A stretch of 48,949 nt of DNA, taken from positions 1 to 48,949 of the forward strand of contig JAZLGR010000024.1 in the NCBI GenBank assembly GCA_045616445.1, in the 5' to 3' direction. The stretch is from Fimousia sp045616445. GTDB taxonomy: Bacteria > Bacillota > Clostridia > Lachnospirales > Lachnospiraceae. The notes under the pieces are model-generated. The model saw nothing but the letters and a program-made list of their open reading frames with translations. It did not search any database and was not told the DNA's origin. Shown in pieces: positions 25,285-32,977 of this stretch. The first letter of the stretch is position 1. Every line of letters starts with the position of its first letter. The translations under genes were made by a program, and so were the position numbers.

Positions 25285-25809
25285 TTATGCGATACCTTTG
25301 CCACGTGTTAAGATAGCAAAGATTCTTTCAGTAACAAGACCACGGATAACGATAACAATAAGACCTACGATGAAGTAACGAGCAGCTAAGTCAGCTGTGT
25401 TAAGTCCTAATTTGTCAACGCCTGTAGCGATACCCATGTATACGAATAATTCACCAGCGTTTGCGTGTGGGAATAAACCTGTTACAGGATGTACAAAGGA
25501 TACTGTAGCATCGTAGTAAGCAGCTTTGTATTTTTCATCAACGAAACGTCCGAAGGAATAACACATAGGGTTTGCTAAACATAATACAGCGAGTACTGGT
25601 AATACTAAGTAACGTGCTAAGAAGTTACCTGTAATCTTAGAGCAGAAGTTTTCTACTCTGTCTTCACCAATAATCTTGATTACAGAGTTAACGGCTGTCA
25701 TTAAACATACAACCTGTGGGATGATACCTGTTACCCAACCAGTGAATGTGTTACCACCAGCTGTGAAAAGGCTCATGAATGCAGATGCGAAAGTAGAAAT
25801 TGCGGTCAT
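25285..25809 (-). CDS. srlA: PTS glucitol/sorbitol-type IIC component
   Basis: Membrane IIC2 protein forming the translocation channel with IIBC. The start is the ATG at 25809 (MTAISTFASAFMSLFTAGGN), 6-7 bases from an AAGGAGG site; the frame is open upstream to 25881 but unsupported. That gives 174 residues, close to E. coli SrlA. Family block NPMCYSFGRFVDEKYKAAYY is present. It follows gutM by about 120 bases. Confidence 0.92.
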   Translation of the reverse strand: MTAISTFASAFMSLFTAGGNTFTGWVTGIIPQVVCLMTAVNSVIKIIGEDRVENFCSKITGNFLARYLVLPVLAVLCLANPMCYSFGRFVDEKYKAAYYDATVSFVHPVTGLFPHANAGELFVYMGIATGVDKLGLNTADLAARYFIVGLIVIVIRGLVTERIFAILTRGKGIA

Positions 25810-25929
25810 TTCTACCCCTCCTTTCAATAGATTAATATAATAAGTTTCACTTATGTAAAAGCACTCCATTCTTCCTAACAATACTTGGGCCTATATTGTC
25901 AACAAAGACTTTCATGCCTTCTACATCAA

Positions 25930-26397
25930 TTATAAATCGTCGATATCAAAGTCATCATCACTAACAACTTCAATAACGTCTGGTTCAGGAATATTCTCCT
26001 GATGAAATCTCATCTCCAGAGCTTCCAACGCCTGGATATGACCTTTATACATCTTCTGCTTATTCTTTGGAAGGCTGCGGAACTCTTCCAGATAATCATA
26101 GATGCTTTCTCCGACAGGATCTCTGCCGAGGATTTTCTTAATTGGTTTAAAACGGGCGAAAACTGTGGCTCCCTCCATAATTTCACCGCCTGTAATAATC
26201 CCTTCCTTCGTGGAACCGATAATAACGATATTACCACGCACCATGAAGAAACTTTTCTTTTGTCCAAATCCAAGATTCCCGAATTTTCTGCATCGTGCAA
26301 TTGCTCTCTGGTAAGCCTTCACCTGCAAAAAGGATCCCAGAGACTGAAGCACAAACATACAGAAGAGAACTGTGAATATAATTGCAATTCTGTTCAT
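25930..26397 (-). CDS. gutM: GutM-family glucitol operon activator
   Basis: Family of accessory activators of glucitol PTS operons, with an N-terminal membrane anchor. Start is the ATG at 26397 (MNRIAIIFTVLFCMFVLQSL), after GGAAG; 155 residues, longer than the 119 of E. coli GutM because of a C-terminal tail ending in an aspartate-rich stretch (SDDDFDIDDL). The core GNLGFGQKKSFFMVRGNIVI and GGEIMEGATVFARFK fit the family. It is first in the PTS unit here, not after the PTS genes. Codon use is less biased than in srlA/E/B. Confidence 0.82.
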   Translation of the reverse strand: MNRIAIIFTVLFCMFVLQSLGSFLQVKAYQRAIARCRKFGNLGFGQKKSFFMVRGNIVIIGSTKEGIITGGEIMEGATVFARFKPIKKILGRDPVGESIYDYLEEFRSLPKNKQKMYKGHIQALEALEMRFHQENIPEPDVIEVVSDDDFDIDDL

Positions 26398-26475
26398 CGG
26401 ATCTTCCTTTCTCATTTAAACATATTACACAAAAAAATATACATAATTGCATCATTTTTGTTCAATATATTAATT

Positions 26476-26504
26476 ATTTTACATTTATTAATTATAGGTG
26501 TCAA
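26476..26504 (-). promoter_or_regulatory. Promoter of gutM-srlA-srlE-srlB
   Basis: Minus-strand TTGACA (26499-26504), 17-base spacer, TAAAAT (26476-26481). Same hexamers and spacing as the promoter before the second IIA gene, suggesting joint control. It lies just downstream of the membrane-protein gene stop. Confidence 0.75.
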
Positions 26505-26565
26505 CGTCACACAAGGGAACATATGTAAAAGTATCTTTTTATGTCCTCATACTAATTCGTTTGTA

Positions 26566-27462
26566 TCAGTGTGATTCAATATTATTATTATCTTGCTTTA
26601 ATATTTCTCTAAATCGCAAAAATTCCAAATATTCTCTATATGTAGTTTCATCCATTTCCACCAAAATCTTGGCACTTTCACTACCATGATTCGTCTGTTC
26701 ATCCAATTTTTCCTGCATTTTTTCAGATGTTGAAGTTGTAATCTTAGATTTAAAGCTATTCTCCCAAATACCACCAATCTCCTGTTCCAACCTCTGTCCA
26801 ACCGTCGGTTTGATTCCTTTTTCCGGTTTATAAATACAGATAATTTTATATACTTTTGGATTGATATGGGCATAGAGCAAAATCAGAATGGTAATCACTG
26901 CGGCAGCAAAGAAAAACATGGATAACTCTTTCCAAACCCCGGCCATCTGATCTGCATTGCCCTTTGCCATCTCATAAGAAAGGATTTCTTTGCCATCACA
27001 TTGCAGTACATAAATCTGGTAAGCTTCTTTTTTTGAAAAAAGCTCCTTCTTTTCCATATAGCCGATGTTAATTTCCTGCTCTTTTATGGCTTCTACCTGA
27101 TTCAGGTCTAATTTTCTGCTGATTGCATTTGACAGAACATACTCTTTCTCATCAGTAGAAAGAAGGATTCGCACATCTCCGGTACCATGATTCTTTTCTA
27201 CCGTTGTGGCGATGCCTGTCACTTTTTCAAGATTCTTTTCCCCGGGGATTGCTGTCATATGACTATAATACAGAACACCTGCTCCCATGATGATCAGAAG
27301 AATGGCAAGAAGACGCCAGCCCATGACAGAAGCACCCTGCATCTTTGCGAGTTCTTCTTCGGTCCACTCTGTATTGCTTTTTGTCTCCCGGATTCCTTCC
27401 TTCCCAACAATGACAAGAATTCCTACAGCATAGAGGATGATTGCTATTATGATTCCCCACAT
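26566..27462 (-). CDS. Uncharacterised three-helix membrane protein
   Basis: Not recognised with certainty; it vaguely resembles DUF3592-type membrane proteins. The start is the ATG at 27462 (MWGIIIAIILYAVGILVIVG) behind AGGAG; 298 residues. Helices lie at about 1-21, 50-68 and 188-208. A predicted outside domain (about 75-185) contains a TGIATTVEKNHGTGDVRILL segment, and the C-terminal 90 residues are charged and likely cytoplasmic. It lies between the second IIA gene and gutM. Its codon use is less optimised than the PTS genes, so it may be weakly expressed or added later. Confidence 0.6.
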   Translation of the reverse strand: MWGIIIAIILYAVGILVIVGKEGIRETKSNTEWTEEELAKMQGASVMGWRLLAILLIIMGAGVLYYSHMTAIPGEKNLEKVTGIATTVEKNHGTGDVRILLSTDEKEYVLSNAISRKLDLNQVEAIKEQEINIGYMEKKELFSKKEAYQIYVLQCDGKEILSYEMAKGNADQMAGVWKELSMFFFAAAVITILILLYAHINPKVYKIICIYKPEKGIKPTVGQRLEQEIGGIWENSFKSKITTSTSEKMQEKLDEQTNHGSESAKILVEMDETTYREYLEFLRFREILKQDNNNIESH

Positions 27463-27486
27463 ACATAATTCTCCTAAAAATATAGT

Positions 27487-27505
27487 ATGGAAACGAAGTT
27501 TCCAT
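27487..27505 (-). repeat. Perfect inverted repeat before the membrane-protein gene
   Basis: ATGGAAAC-gaa-GTTTCCAT, an 8-base-pair stem with a 3-base loop, about 25 bases before the start codon at 27462. Could be an operator or an RNA hairpin near the ribosome site. Confidence 0.4.
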
Positions 27506-27511
27506 GGCATT

Positions 27512-27538
27512 AAAAAAGGGCATAACATTGTTATGCCC
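27512..27538 (-). terminator. Terminator after the second PTS IIA gene
   Basis: GGGCATAAC/GTTATGCCC (27518-27526 and 27530-27538) with a 3-base loop, followed on the minus strand by six T. Confidence 0.85.
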
Positions 27539-27567
27539 AATCTTTATACTTTAATTACTTCAAAATC

Positions 27568-27939
27568 TTACCAGATTTCAATAAGTGCGCCAGCGGATAA
27601 GTCATCCTGTGTAAGAGGTTTTTCGCCTTCTAACATGATGCAACCTGGTCTTTCTGGTTCTGGACCGCCCTTGAAGTCTAATGTACAGTGACCAAGACCT
27701 CTTAATGTAGCGTTAGCTTCGGAACCTACAGCAGATACTGTAAATGGAACGTTATTGATAATAAGCATATCGCCAGCTTCTACGTCCTGTTTTAATTCTG
27801 CAATTTCATGTAATACACAAAGTTCAGCTAATGCATCTGGTGCATCTTCGTTGAAGATGATGATGAAGTTAGTATCTGGATCACCTAAAAATGTAAATGC
27901 ATCTGGTCCATGACCTGTAATTTTTGCTCTAAATTTCAT
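27568..27939 (-). CDS. PTS glucitol/sorbitol-type IIA component, copy 2
   Basis: Second copy of the glucitol IIA family, 123 residues from the ATG at 27939 (MKFRAKITGHGPDAF), which follows AAGGAG by 8 bases. H44 in CVLHEIAEL is the likely phosphorylated residue, and the PNFIIIF and GHCTLDFKGG-type blocks are shared with copy 1. It forms a single-gene unit with its own promoter and terminator between the enzyme operon and the PTS operon. A separate IIA could feed the same IIBC or regulate enzymes. Confidence 0.88.
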   Translation of the reverse strand: MKFRAKITGHGPDAFTFLGDPDTNFIIIFNEDAPDALAELCVLHEIAELKQDVEAGDMLIINNVPFTVSAVGSEANATLRGLGHCTLDFKGGPEPERPGCIMLEGEKPLTQDDLSAGALIEIW

Positions 27940-27980
27940 AGTGCAATCTCCTTTCATTTCTAAAAACCGATATCATCTTA

Positions 27981-28009
27981 ATTTTAAGGTTTTCCCAATT
28001 GGGTGTCAA
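27981..28009 (-). promoter_or_regulatory. Promoter of IIA copy 2 with operator-like palindrome
   Basis: Minus-strand TTGACA (28004-28009), 17-base spacer, TAAAAT (27981-27986). The spacer begins with the perfect palindrome CCCAATTGGG (27994-28003), adjoining the -35, a plausible repressor site. Confidence 0.75.
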
Positions 28010-28068
28010 TGTTTTTATTCCTTTTTTCTATTATTCCAATAAATATAATATCCATTTCTACAACAACC

Positions 28069-28082
28069 GTGTCATTTGACAC
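28069..28082. repeat. 14-base palindrome GTGTCAttTGACAC
   Basis: Perfect inverted repeat of two 6-base arms with a 2-base centre, 60 bases upstream of the IIA-2 promoter. Possible regulator binding site for this locus; no promoter hexamers coincide with it. Confidence 0.4.
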
Positions 28083-28108
28083 AGATATCAATTTATTGTT
28101 GCTTTTTG

Positions 28109-28140
28109 AAAAAAGAAAGCCGGAAATCCGGCTTTCTTTT
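28109..28140 (-). terminator. Strong terminator after the aldolase gene
   Basis: A 13-base-pair stem AAAAGAAAGCCGG/CCGGCTTTCTTTT (28111-28123 and 28128-28140) with a 4-base loop, flanked by A and T runs, so it could act in both directions. It ends the SAF-oxidoreductase/TIM/YjbQ/aldolase unit. Confidence 0.88.
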
Positions 28141-28160
28141 GTTACTTTTTACCACAAAAA

Positions 28161-29003
28161 CTATTTTGTTTCGAATACTTTATAGTAGTGTTTTAAGCAG
28201 GACTGAGTACCTTCTTTAACAGCTGCCATTAAGATTCTGTAATCGCATTTAGCGTCATTTTCTTCCATAGCTTTTGCTAAAGATTCTCTTGCTGCAAGGT
28301 AAAGGTCTGTGTAGATATTTACTTTGGAGATACCTTCTCTTGCACATCTGTTTAAGTTGTCATCACCAGATCCGGAACCACCGTGAAGTACTAATGGACA
28401 AGGTGTAGCAGCGTGGATTGCATGTAAGGAATCAAAGCTGATTTCTGGAATAGCTTTTGCCTGATATACACCATGAGCTGTACCGATGGAGATAGCTAAG
28501 GAATCACATCCGGAAAGTTCTGCGAATTTAGCAGCTTCTTCTGGCTGTGTATATAAAGCTTCTGTATCGCTTGTATCGAAGTTGGAAGCAACATGTCCGA
28601 TTTCAGCTTCTACAGATACGTCTTTAGCTGCAGCGTATTCAACAACTTCTTTAGTTGTAGCTACGTTTTCATCGAAAGATTTCATGGAAGCATCGATCAT
28701 AACAGATGTGAAACCTAAATCGATTGCTTTCTTACAGGATTCTACGCTCATACCATGGTCTAAGTGAAGAACTACTGGTACGGAAGCTGCTTCAGCATAT
28801 TTTTTACCGATGATTGCAACATCTTCCATGGACATGTTTGGTCCTAAATGAGCTTCTGCAACACCAATGATTAATGGTAAACCTAATTCTTCAGCTACTT
28901 CTACGTGAGCTTTGATTGTTTCCATATCTAATACGTTAGCGGAAGGAATAGCGAAATGTTCTTCCTGTGCTTTTTTAAATAATTCTTTAGAGTTAACTAA
29001 CAT
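28161..29003 (-). CDS. Class II (zinc) fructose-bisphosphate-type aldolase
   Basis: Reversible aldol cleavage of a ketose phosphate to dihydroxyacetone phosphate plus an aldehyde. The 280-residue protein is in the FBA/tagatose/ketose bisphosphate family. Zinc and substrate residues lie in VLHLDHGMS, EAEIGHVAS, GTAHGVYQ and LHGGSGSGD. It follows yjbQ by 15 bases in an operon with a TIM homologue and a SAF-domain oxidoreductase, which argues for a dedicated catabolic role and not the glycolytic enzyme. Substrate specificity cannot be read from sequence. Confidence 0.87.
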   Translation of the reverse strand: MLVNSKELFKKAQEEHFAIPSANVLDMETIKAHVEVAEELGLPLIIGVAEAHLGPNMSMEDVAIIGKKYAEAASVPVVLHLDHGMSVESCKKAIDLGFTSVMIDASMKSFDENVATTKEVVEYAAAKDVSVEAEIGHVASNFDTSDTEALYTQPEEAAKFAELSGCDSLAISIGTAHGVYQAKAIPEISFDSLHAIHAATPCPLVLHGGSGSGDDNLNRCAREGISKVNIYTDLYLAARESLAKAMEENDAKCDYRILMAAVKEGTQSCLKHYYKVFETK

Positions 29004-29018
29004 CTTAAAATCCTCCTA

Positions 29019-29564
29019 TTATTCACCCATTACGATTACTCTTGCTTTACGTGGACGTTCTCTTGTACGGTCAAAGTCTACGAAGTAGATGTAACCTGTA
29101 GAACCAACACCTAATTTACCGTCGATTACTTCTAATGTAGCAGAGTTGCCAAGCATTGTAGCTTTGATATGAGCGTCAGCGTTAAGTAACGCATGACGGT
29201 CACCATCTGGAAGGTATTCTGCTGCATTTGGCCAGGATTCAACGTCTACGAAATGAGCTTCACCTGGGTACATGTATCCACCTGCAGGTGGCATTTCCAT
29301 CTGATCTGGAACGATCTTCTGTAAACATTTGTTTAAGTCAATCTGTAAGAATTCTGTATCTTTATCAATTCCGTCGCCGCCTACATAGTCATGTACGAAT
29401 TCTTCGAAAAATACGGAACATGTTGTGTGAGCTGTAAGAGCGATTACGATACCATCCTGGATACCGCTGTTAGCGATTGCTTCTTTAACCTGTGGTGTGA
29501 TATCTAAAAATGTTGGTGTAACACCATGGGATTTTAAATTGATGGTTTCTTTATAAATTGCCAT
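29019..29564 (-). CDS. YjbQ family protein (UPF0047)
   Basis: The family is a compact beta-barrel with conserved histidines; some members show weak thiamine-phosphate synthase activity, but the physiological role is unsettled. The 181 residues include ALTAHTTCSVFFEEFV, MYPGEAHFVDVESWPNAAEY and HALLNADAHIKATMLGNS, which hold the conserved histidines. The usual length is about 140, so this form carries extra segments. It sits between the TIM homologue and the aldolase, with small gaps and strong ribosome sites, suggesting a metabolic function in this pathway. Confidence 0.8.
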   Translation of the reverse strand: MAIYKETINLKSHGVTPTFLDITPQVKEAIANSGIQDGIVIALTAHTTCSVFFEEFVHDYVGGDGIDKDTEFLQIDLNKCLQKIVPDQMEMPPAGGYMYPGEAHFVDVESWPNAAEYLPDGDRHALLNADAHIKATMLGNSATLEVIDGKLGVGSTGYIYFVDFDRTRERPRKARVIVMGE

Positions 29565-29606
29565 TGGTTTTTTCTCCTTAAAATTTATATATATAAAATC
29601 TTTGAA

Positions 29607-30296
29607 TTATGCACGTTCTTTGTAAGCTTTAACGATAGCTTCAGCCATTTCGCGTACGCGTACAGCTGGAGATGGAGCGTTAAGGATACCAGATGTAGCA
29701 CCTGTTCCGTCAGCGCCTAATTTAACTACGTTGTAGCAGTCAGCAGCTGTGGATACACCAGAAGCGATCATAACTAATACGTTAGGATTTACTTCATTTA
29801 ATGCAGCAACTGTATCTGTTGTGTAAGAATCTTCTGCAACCTGGCCTGTACCGATTAAGTCTGTAGGTTCTGCTAATACGATATCTGGATCCATGCATGC
29901 AACAGCTTTTGCTTCTACTACGGAGTCAGCACATACAACTGTAATCATATCTAATTCTTTTGCACGTTTGATTGTAGCGTAAAGGTCTGCAACTGTTAAT
30001 GGATTTTCAGCATGGTTTAAAAATACTGCGTCAGCGCCAGCTTCTTTTAAAGATTCTGGAAGGATGTGTCCCATACCACGTCCTGGTGTTAAAGGCATCA
30101 TGGACTGTGCACAAACGATAACATTTTCTGTGTTTTCTCTAATCATTCTGATGTCAGCGTAAGGACATGTAAAATAAATCTGAAGGCCTGTGTCCTTGGC
30201 AACTTCATCAGCAGCTTTTGCTAATTCTAAGCTCTTCTGTCCATATAAGTAGGATTTTGGGTTAACAATTAAAAATGGTGTTTCAGCTTTTGGCAT
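29607..30296 (-). CDS. Triose-phosphate isomerase homologue
   Basis: A TIM-barrel isomerase of 229 residues, from the ATG at 30296 (MPKAETPFLIVNPKSYLYG), preceded by AAAGGAT; the frame opens 14 codons earlier without support. Catalytic positions are retained: asparagine and lysine in VNPKSY, histidine in LNHAENP and glutamate in LAEPTDLIGTG. The sequence is short and closer to archaeal-like or catabolic TIM paralogues than to the glycolytic enzyme. Such paralogues include isomerases of four-carbon ketose phosphates in erythritol pathways. It follows the SAF gene after a 140-base gap with a hairpin. Confidence 0.82.
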   Translation of the reverse strand: MPKAETPFLIVNPKSYLYGQKSLELAKAADEVAKDTGLQIYFTCPYADIRMIRENTENVIVCAQSMMPLTPGRGMGHILPESLKEAGADAVFLNHAENPLTVADLYATIKRAKELDMITVVCADSVVEAKAVACMDPDIVLAEPTDLIGTGQVAEDSYTTDTVAALNEVNPNVLVMIASGVSTAADCYNVVKLGADGTGATSGILNAPSPAVRVREMAEAIVKAYKERA

Positions 30297-30355
30297 AATA
30301 TATATATCCTTTCTATGACATTGAGATGGTGATGTCACCTCTTATCTTTTAATAA

Positions 30356-30385
30356 AGCAAGCACATCCCGAAGGATGCACTTGCT
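30356..30385 (-). other. Intercistronic hairpin with UUCG loop
   Basis: On the minus strand AGCAAGTGCATCC-TTCG-GGATGTGCTTGCT forms a 13-base-pair stem with two G-U pairs and a stable UUCG tetraloop. It is followed by TTTATT, a weak T-run. It lies between the SAF-protein gene and the TIM homologue and may adjust their ratio by partial termination or 3'-end protection. Confidence 0.55.
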
Positions 30386-30436
30386 ATATATAATTGTTTA
30401 CGGCTTATTCTATTCGAATGAAAACCTATCTACTAA

Positions 30437-31759
30437 TTAAAGTAAGTTTGTTTTTCCGTAAATTTTGTCCTGTTCCTGACGTAATTTGTATACGTATGTA
30501 TTTGTGTCAAGCTGGATGTCATCTAATGTGATTAACTGACCTTTCTTAACATCTCTCTTCATTACAGCATTAGGTGTAACTAAGCCGAATGGTACGTATT
30601 TGTTTTCATCAGATACAGCAGCTTCACAGATAGAACCATGAGTTGTGTAACCACCCATACCGTCGATTGTCTGACCAGCTTTGAGGTCGATCTTAGCACG
30701 TGTGATACATTCAGCTACTAAACCATCAATAGGTACGCACTGAGGTTCTTTGTCAATTACTAACTTAGCAACTGTTAATGGTGTTTCTAAGTTACATAAG
30801 TGGTATGGACGATATAATGTCCAAAGAGGTCCAGGACCCATGCTGTGGTAACCCATCTGGTAAGCGATTTCTTCGTTTGGAGTAGAAACTGTTACGAATA
30901 CACCAGGAGCGATACCGTTAACGTATTCAACTACACCATGTTTGTTTAAGATACCACCATCTTCTTTAAGTTTGAAGAGTTCGTTACATTCTTTGATACC
31001 TTCTGTTCCTGGAGAAACTTCTGGGCCATGACCACCGATAACGTCAGGGATTAAACCTGTGTAGTTACACATAGCTGTCATTTCTACCATTGTCTTTGTA
31101 CCATCTTTGAATGCGCAAAGCATACGTGGGGACATCTTTCTTCTTGTAGCTTCTGGTAAAACTGTATCAGGGTTGCAGTCATAGTCAAGTTTGTTGTTTT
31201 TACCTTTACCCATAACTTCTACTGTCATACCCATTGCTCTTGCGAAGCAGTAGATTTCCATAACAGCACCTGGTTCGTCACCAGCGGAACCTGTGTAGAT
31301 AACGCCTTTGGATTCAGCATATCTCTTTAAGTAAGGTCCAATAACAACGTCTGTTTCAACGTTCATCATAACTACGTCTTTACCGTTGTCCATAGCTTTG
31401 ATAGAGAGCATAGCTCCAACATCAGGATGTCCTGTAACGTCAACTAATACCTGGATAGCGTCAGCGGAACAAGCGATATCTGTATTTGTTGTAGCAACGA
31501 ATTTACCAGCTTCTAAAGCTGCGTTAGCTTCTTCAACTGTATCAACCTGAGCGATCATTTCGTCTGTGATACCAGCATATTTGAAAGCTGCTACTGCTAA
31601 TTCCATCTTAAGGTCAGCTACAACTGCTGCTTTGATGCCCTGCATTAAGCACATCTGTGTAACCATACCACGACCCATCTGACCAGCACCAACGATACCT
31701 GTCATGATGATGTTGCCTTCCTGTTCTCTCTTGATTAACTTAGTATCCATATTAAGCAT
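30437..31759 (-). CDS. NAD(P)-binding homoserine-dehydrogenase-like protein with SAF domain
   Basis: A 440-residue protein with an N-terminal Rossmann fold (GIVGAGQMGRGMV, about residues 20-33) and a C-terminal SAF domain (AVMKRDVKKGQLITLDDIQL, about 395-415). The family is often mislabelled homoserine dehydrogenase or FlgA. Its reaction is not established; the Rossmann motif suggests NAD(P)-linked oxidation. Start is the ATG at 31759, 9 bases after AAGGAGG. It opens the enzyme operon downstream of the sorC-type regulator, so it likely oxidises or reshapes the imported phospho-polyol. Codon use suggests high expression. Confidence 0.75.
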   Translation of the reverse strand: MLNMDTKLIKREQEGNIIMTGIVGAGQMGRGMVTQMCLMQGIKAAVVADLKMELAVAAFKYAGITDEMIAQVDTVEEANAALEAGKFVATTNTDIACSADAIQVLVDVTGHPDVGAMLSIKAMDNGKDVVMMNVETDVVIGPYLKRYAESKGVIYTGSAGDEPGAVMEIYCFARAMGMTVEVMGKGKNNKLDYDCNPDTVLPEATRRKMSPRMLCAFKDGTKTMVEMTAMCNYTGLIPDVIGGHGPEVSPGTEGIKECNELFKLKEDGGILNKHGVVEYVNGIAPGVFVTVSTPNEEIAYQMGYHSMGPGPLWTLYRPYHLCNLETPLTVAKLVIDKEPQCVPIDGLVAECITRAKIDLKAGQTIDGMGGYTTHGSICEAAVSDENKYVPFGLVTPNAVMKRDVKKGQLITLDDIQLDTNTYVYKLRQEQDKIYGKTNLL

Positions 31760-31856
31760 GTCTAAAGTCCTCCTTGCTTATTAAATAATACACTTGTCTA
31801 TGCTAAGAACCGCATCTTAAAAGGCCCAAGAGATGCAATGTTCTCAAACATCGGCA

Positions 31857-32825
31857 TTACTGGAGCATCTTCTGAGCACATTCAACATCAGTAATCAGAA
31901 TGTTGATGTATTTGCCACGAATAGCTCCTTTTATTGCATTAACCTTTTCTACTCCTCCAGCAATTCCAATGCGGTTTTTTACCTTCTTCAGAGTAGTCAT
32001 AGGTATTGATGCCACTTTATCATTGAATTCACGGAACGGTTCCATATTCCCTTCTTTATTATAGTAGCGAAGGGCGATGTCACCTACAGCTCCTCGATCA
32101 ACAAAATCTTGCAGTCTCTTCTCATCGATGTAGCCTGCAGATACTACTGTTGAATTGCCGTGTTCCGGAATACCTACACCAAGCACTACACTGTCTAACT
32201 TTTCAAAGTAGTCATAAATGTAGTTTACGGATTTTTCCTGGAGGAAGCCCTTCATAACTTCTTCATTGGAAAAAACAGCTGGTGCTAAGAACTGTACATA
32301 ACGGCCACCAAACTTCTGAGCAAAATTCATTGCAATCTGATTAGCCTGTACATCAATTTTACCCATTCGGGTCTGACTGATTCCACCAAAAAGTGGAACA
32401 AATAAGAACTGTCTGTCAAAGTCATAGGATTTACGAACGTTGGCCACATGGTATAATGTATGACCCATGGCAAGACCAATGGTATCCCCATCCCTGAACA
32501 GATGAGACAGATAATCAAATCCAGCTTCACTTAATCTCTGGATTCTGTCATCAGCAGTGTCAAGAGGCTGATTATCAACAATGATTACTTCCTTCAGACC
32601 ATATTTTCTTTCTAAGTCTTTTTCAAGTTTTCCATAATCAAAGTCAATCGGATTGATTACTTCAATTCTTACAATCCCCTGTTCCCTGCCGATTCGAAGC
32701 ATACGGGATACGGTTGCTCTGGAGAGACCTAAAGAATCACAAATATTCTGCTGTGTCATATTATCTGTGTAGTACAAGTCGCAGCATTTATAAATAAGTC
32801 TTAAGTCATCAACAATTTTCTTCAT
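31857..32825 (-). CDS. SorC/DeoR-type sugar-binding transcriptional regulator
   Basis: Effector-responsive regulator of sugar catabolism. The start is the ATG at 32825 (MKKIVDDLRLIYKCCDLYYT), immediately after GGAGGAGGTAAT; 322 residues. A helix-turn-helix is visible at about 25-45 (MTQQNICDSLGLSRATVSRM), followed by the long C-terminal sugar-phosphate-binding domain, with GLAMGHTLYHVANVRKSY and GVGIPEHGNSTVV. It sits directly upstream of the enzyme operon in the same direction and probably controls this locus. It would replace the GutR-type regulator that usually goes with GutM. Confidence 0.85.
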   Translation of the reverse strand: MKKIVDDLRLIYKCCDLYYTDNMTQQNICDSLGLSRATVSRMLRIGREQGIVRIEVINPIDFDYGKLEKDLERKYGLKEVIIVDNQPLDTADDRIQRLSEAGFDYLSHLFRDGDTIGLAMGHTLYHVANVRKSYDFDRQFLFVPLFGGISQTRMGKIDVQANQIAMNFAQKFGGRYVQFLAPAVFSNEEVMKGFLQEKSVNYIYDYFEKLDSVVLGVGIPEHGNSTVVSAGYIDEKRLQDFVDRGAVGDIALRYYNKEGNMEPFREFNDKVASIPMTTLKKVKNRIGIAGGVEKVNAIKGAIRGKYINILITDVECAQKMLQ

Positions 32826-32867
32826 TATTACCTCCTCCAAAAACAACTTTCCTCTTTGCTTATTTTA

Positions 32868-32896
32868 ATTATAAGAATGCATTTTTACATGGTCAA
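32868..32896 (-). promoter_or_regulatory. Promoter of the sorC-type regulator (and possibly the enzyme operon)
   Basis: Minus-strand TTGACC (32891-32896), 17-base spacer, TATAAT (32868-32873). About 43 bases upstream of the regulator start codon. A palindromic ACATATGT lies just upstream near 32910. Confidence 0.8.
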
Positions 32897-32977
32897 CCTT
32901 TTTCTTTGAACATATGTATAAGTGAAGTATTATTACACTTTATTTAAACATTCTTTCAATCAATATTGCAATTTTGT

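Noticed and set aside
30437..31759. Calling the SAF-domain protein homoserine dehydrogenase or FlgA
   Set aside because: These labels come from partial domain matches; no threonine or flagellar genes are near, and context points to sugar catabolism.
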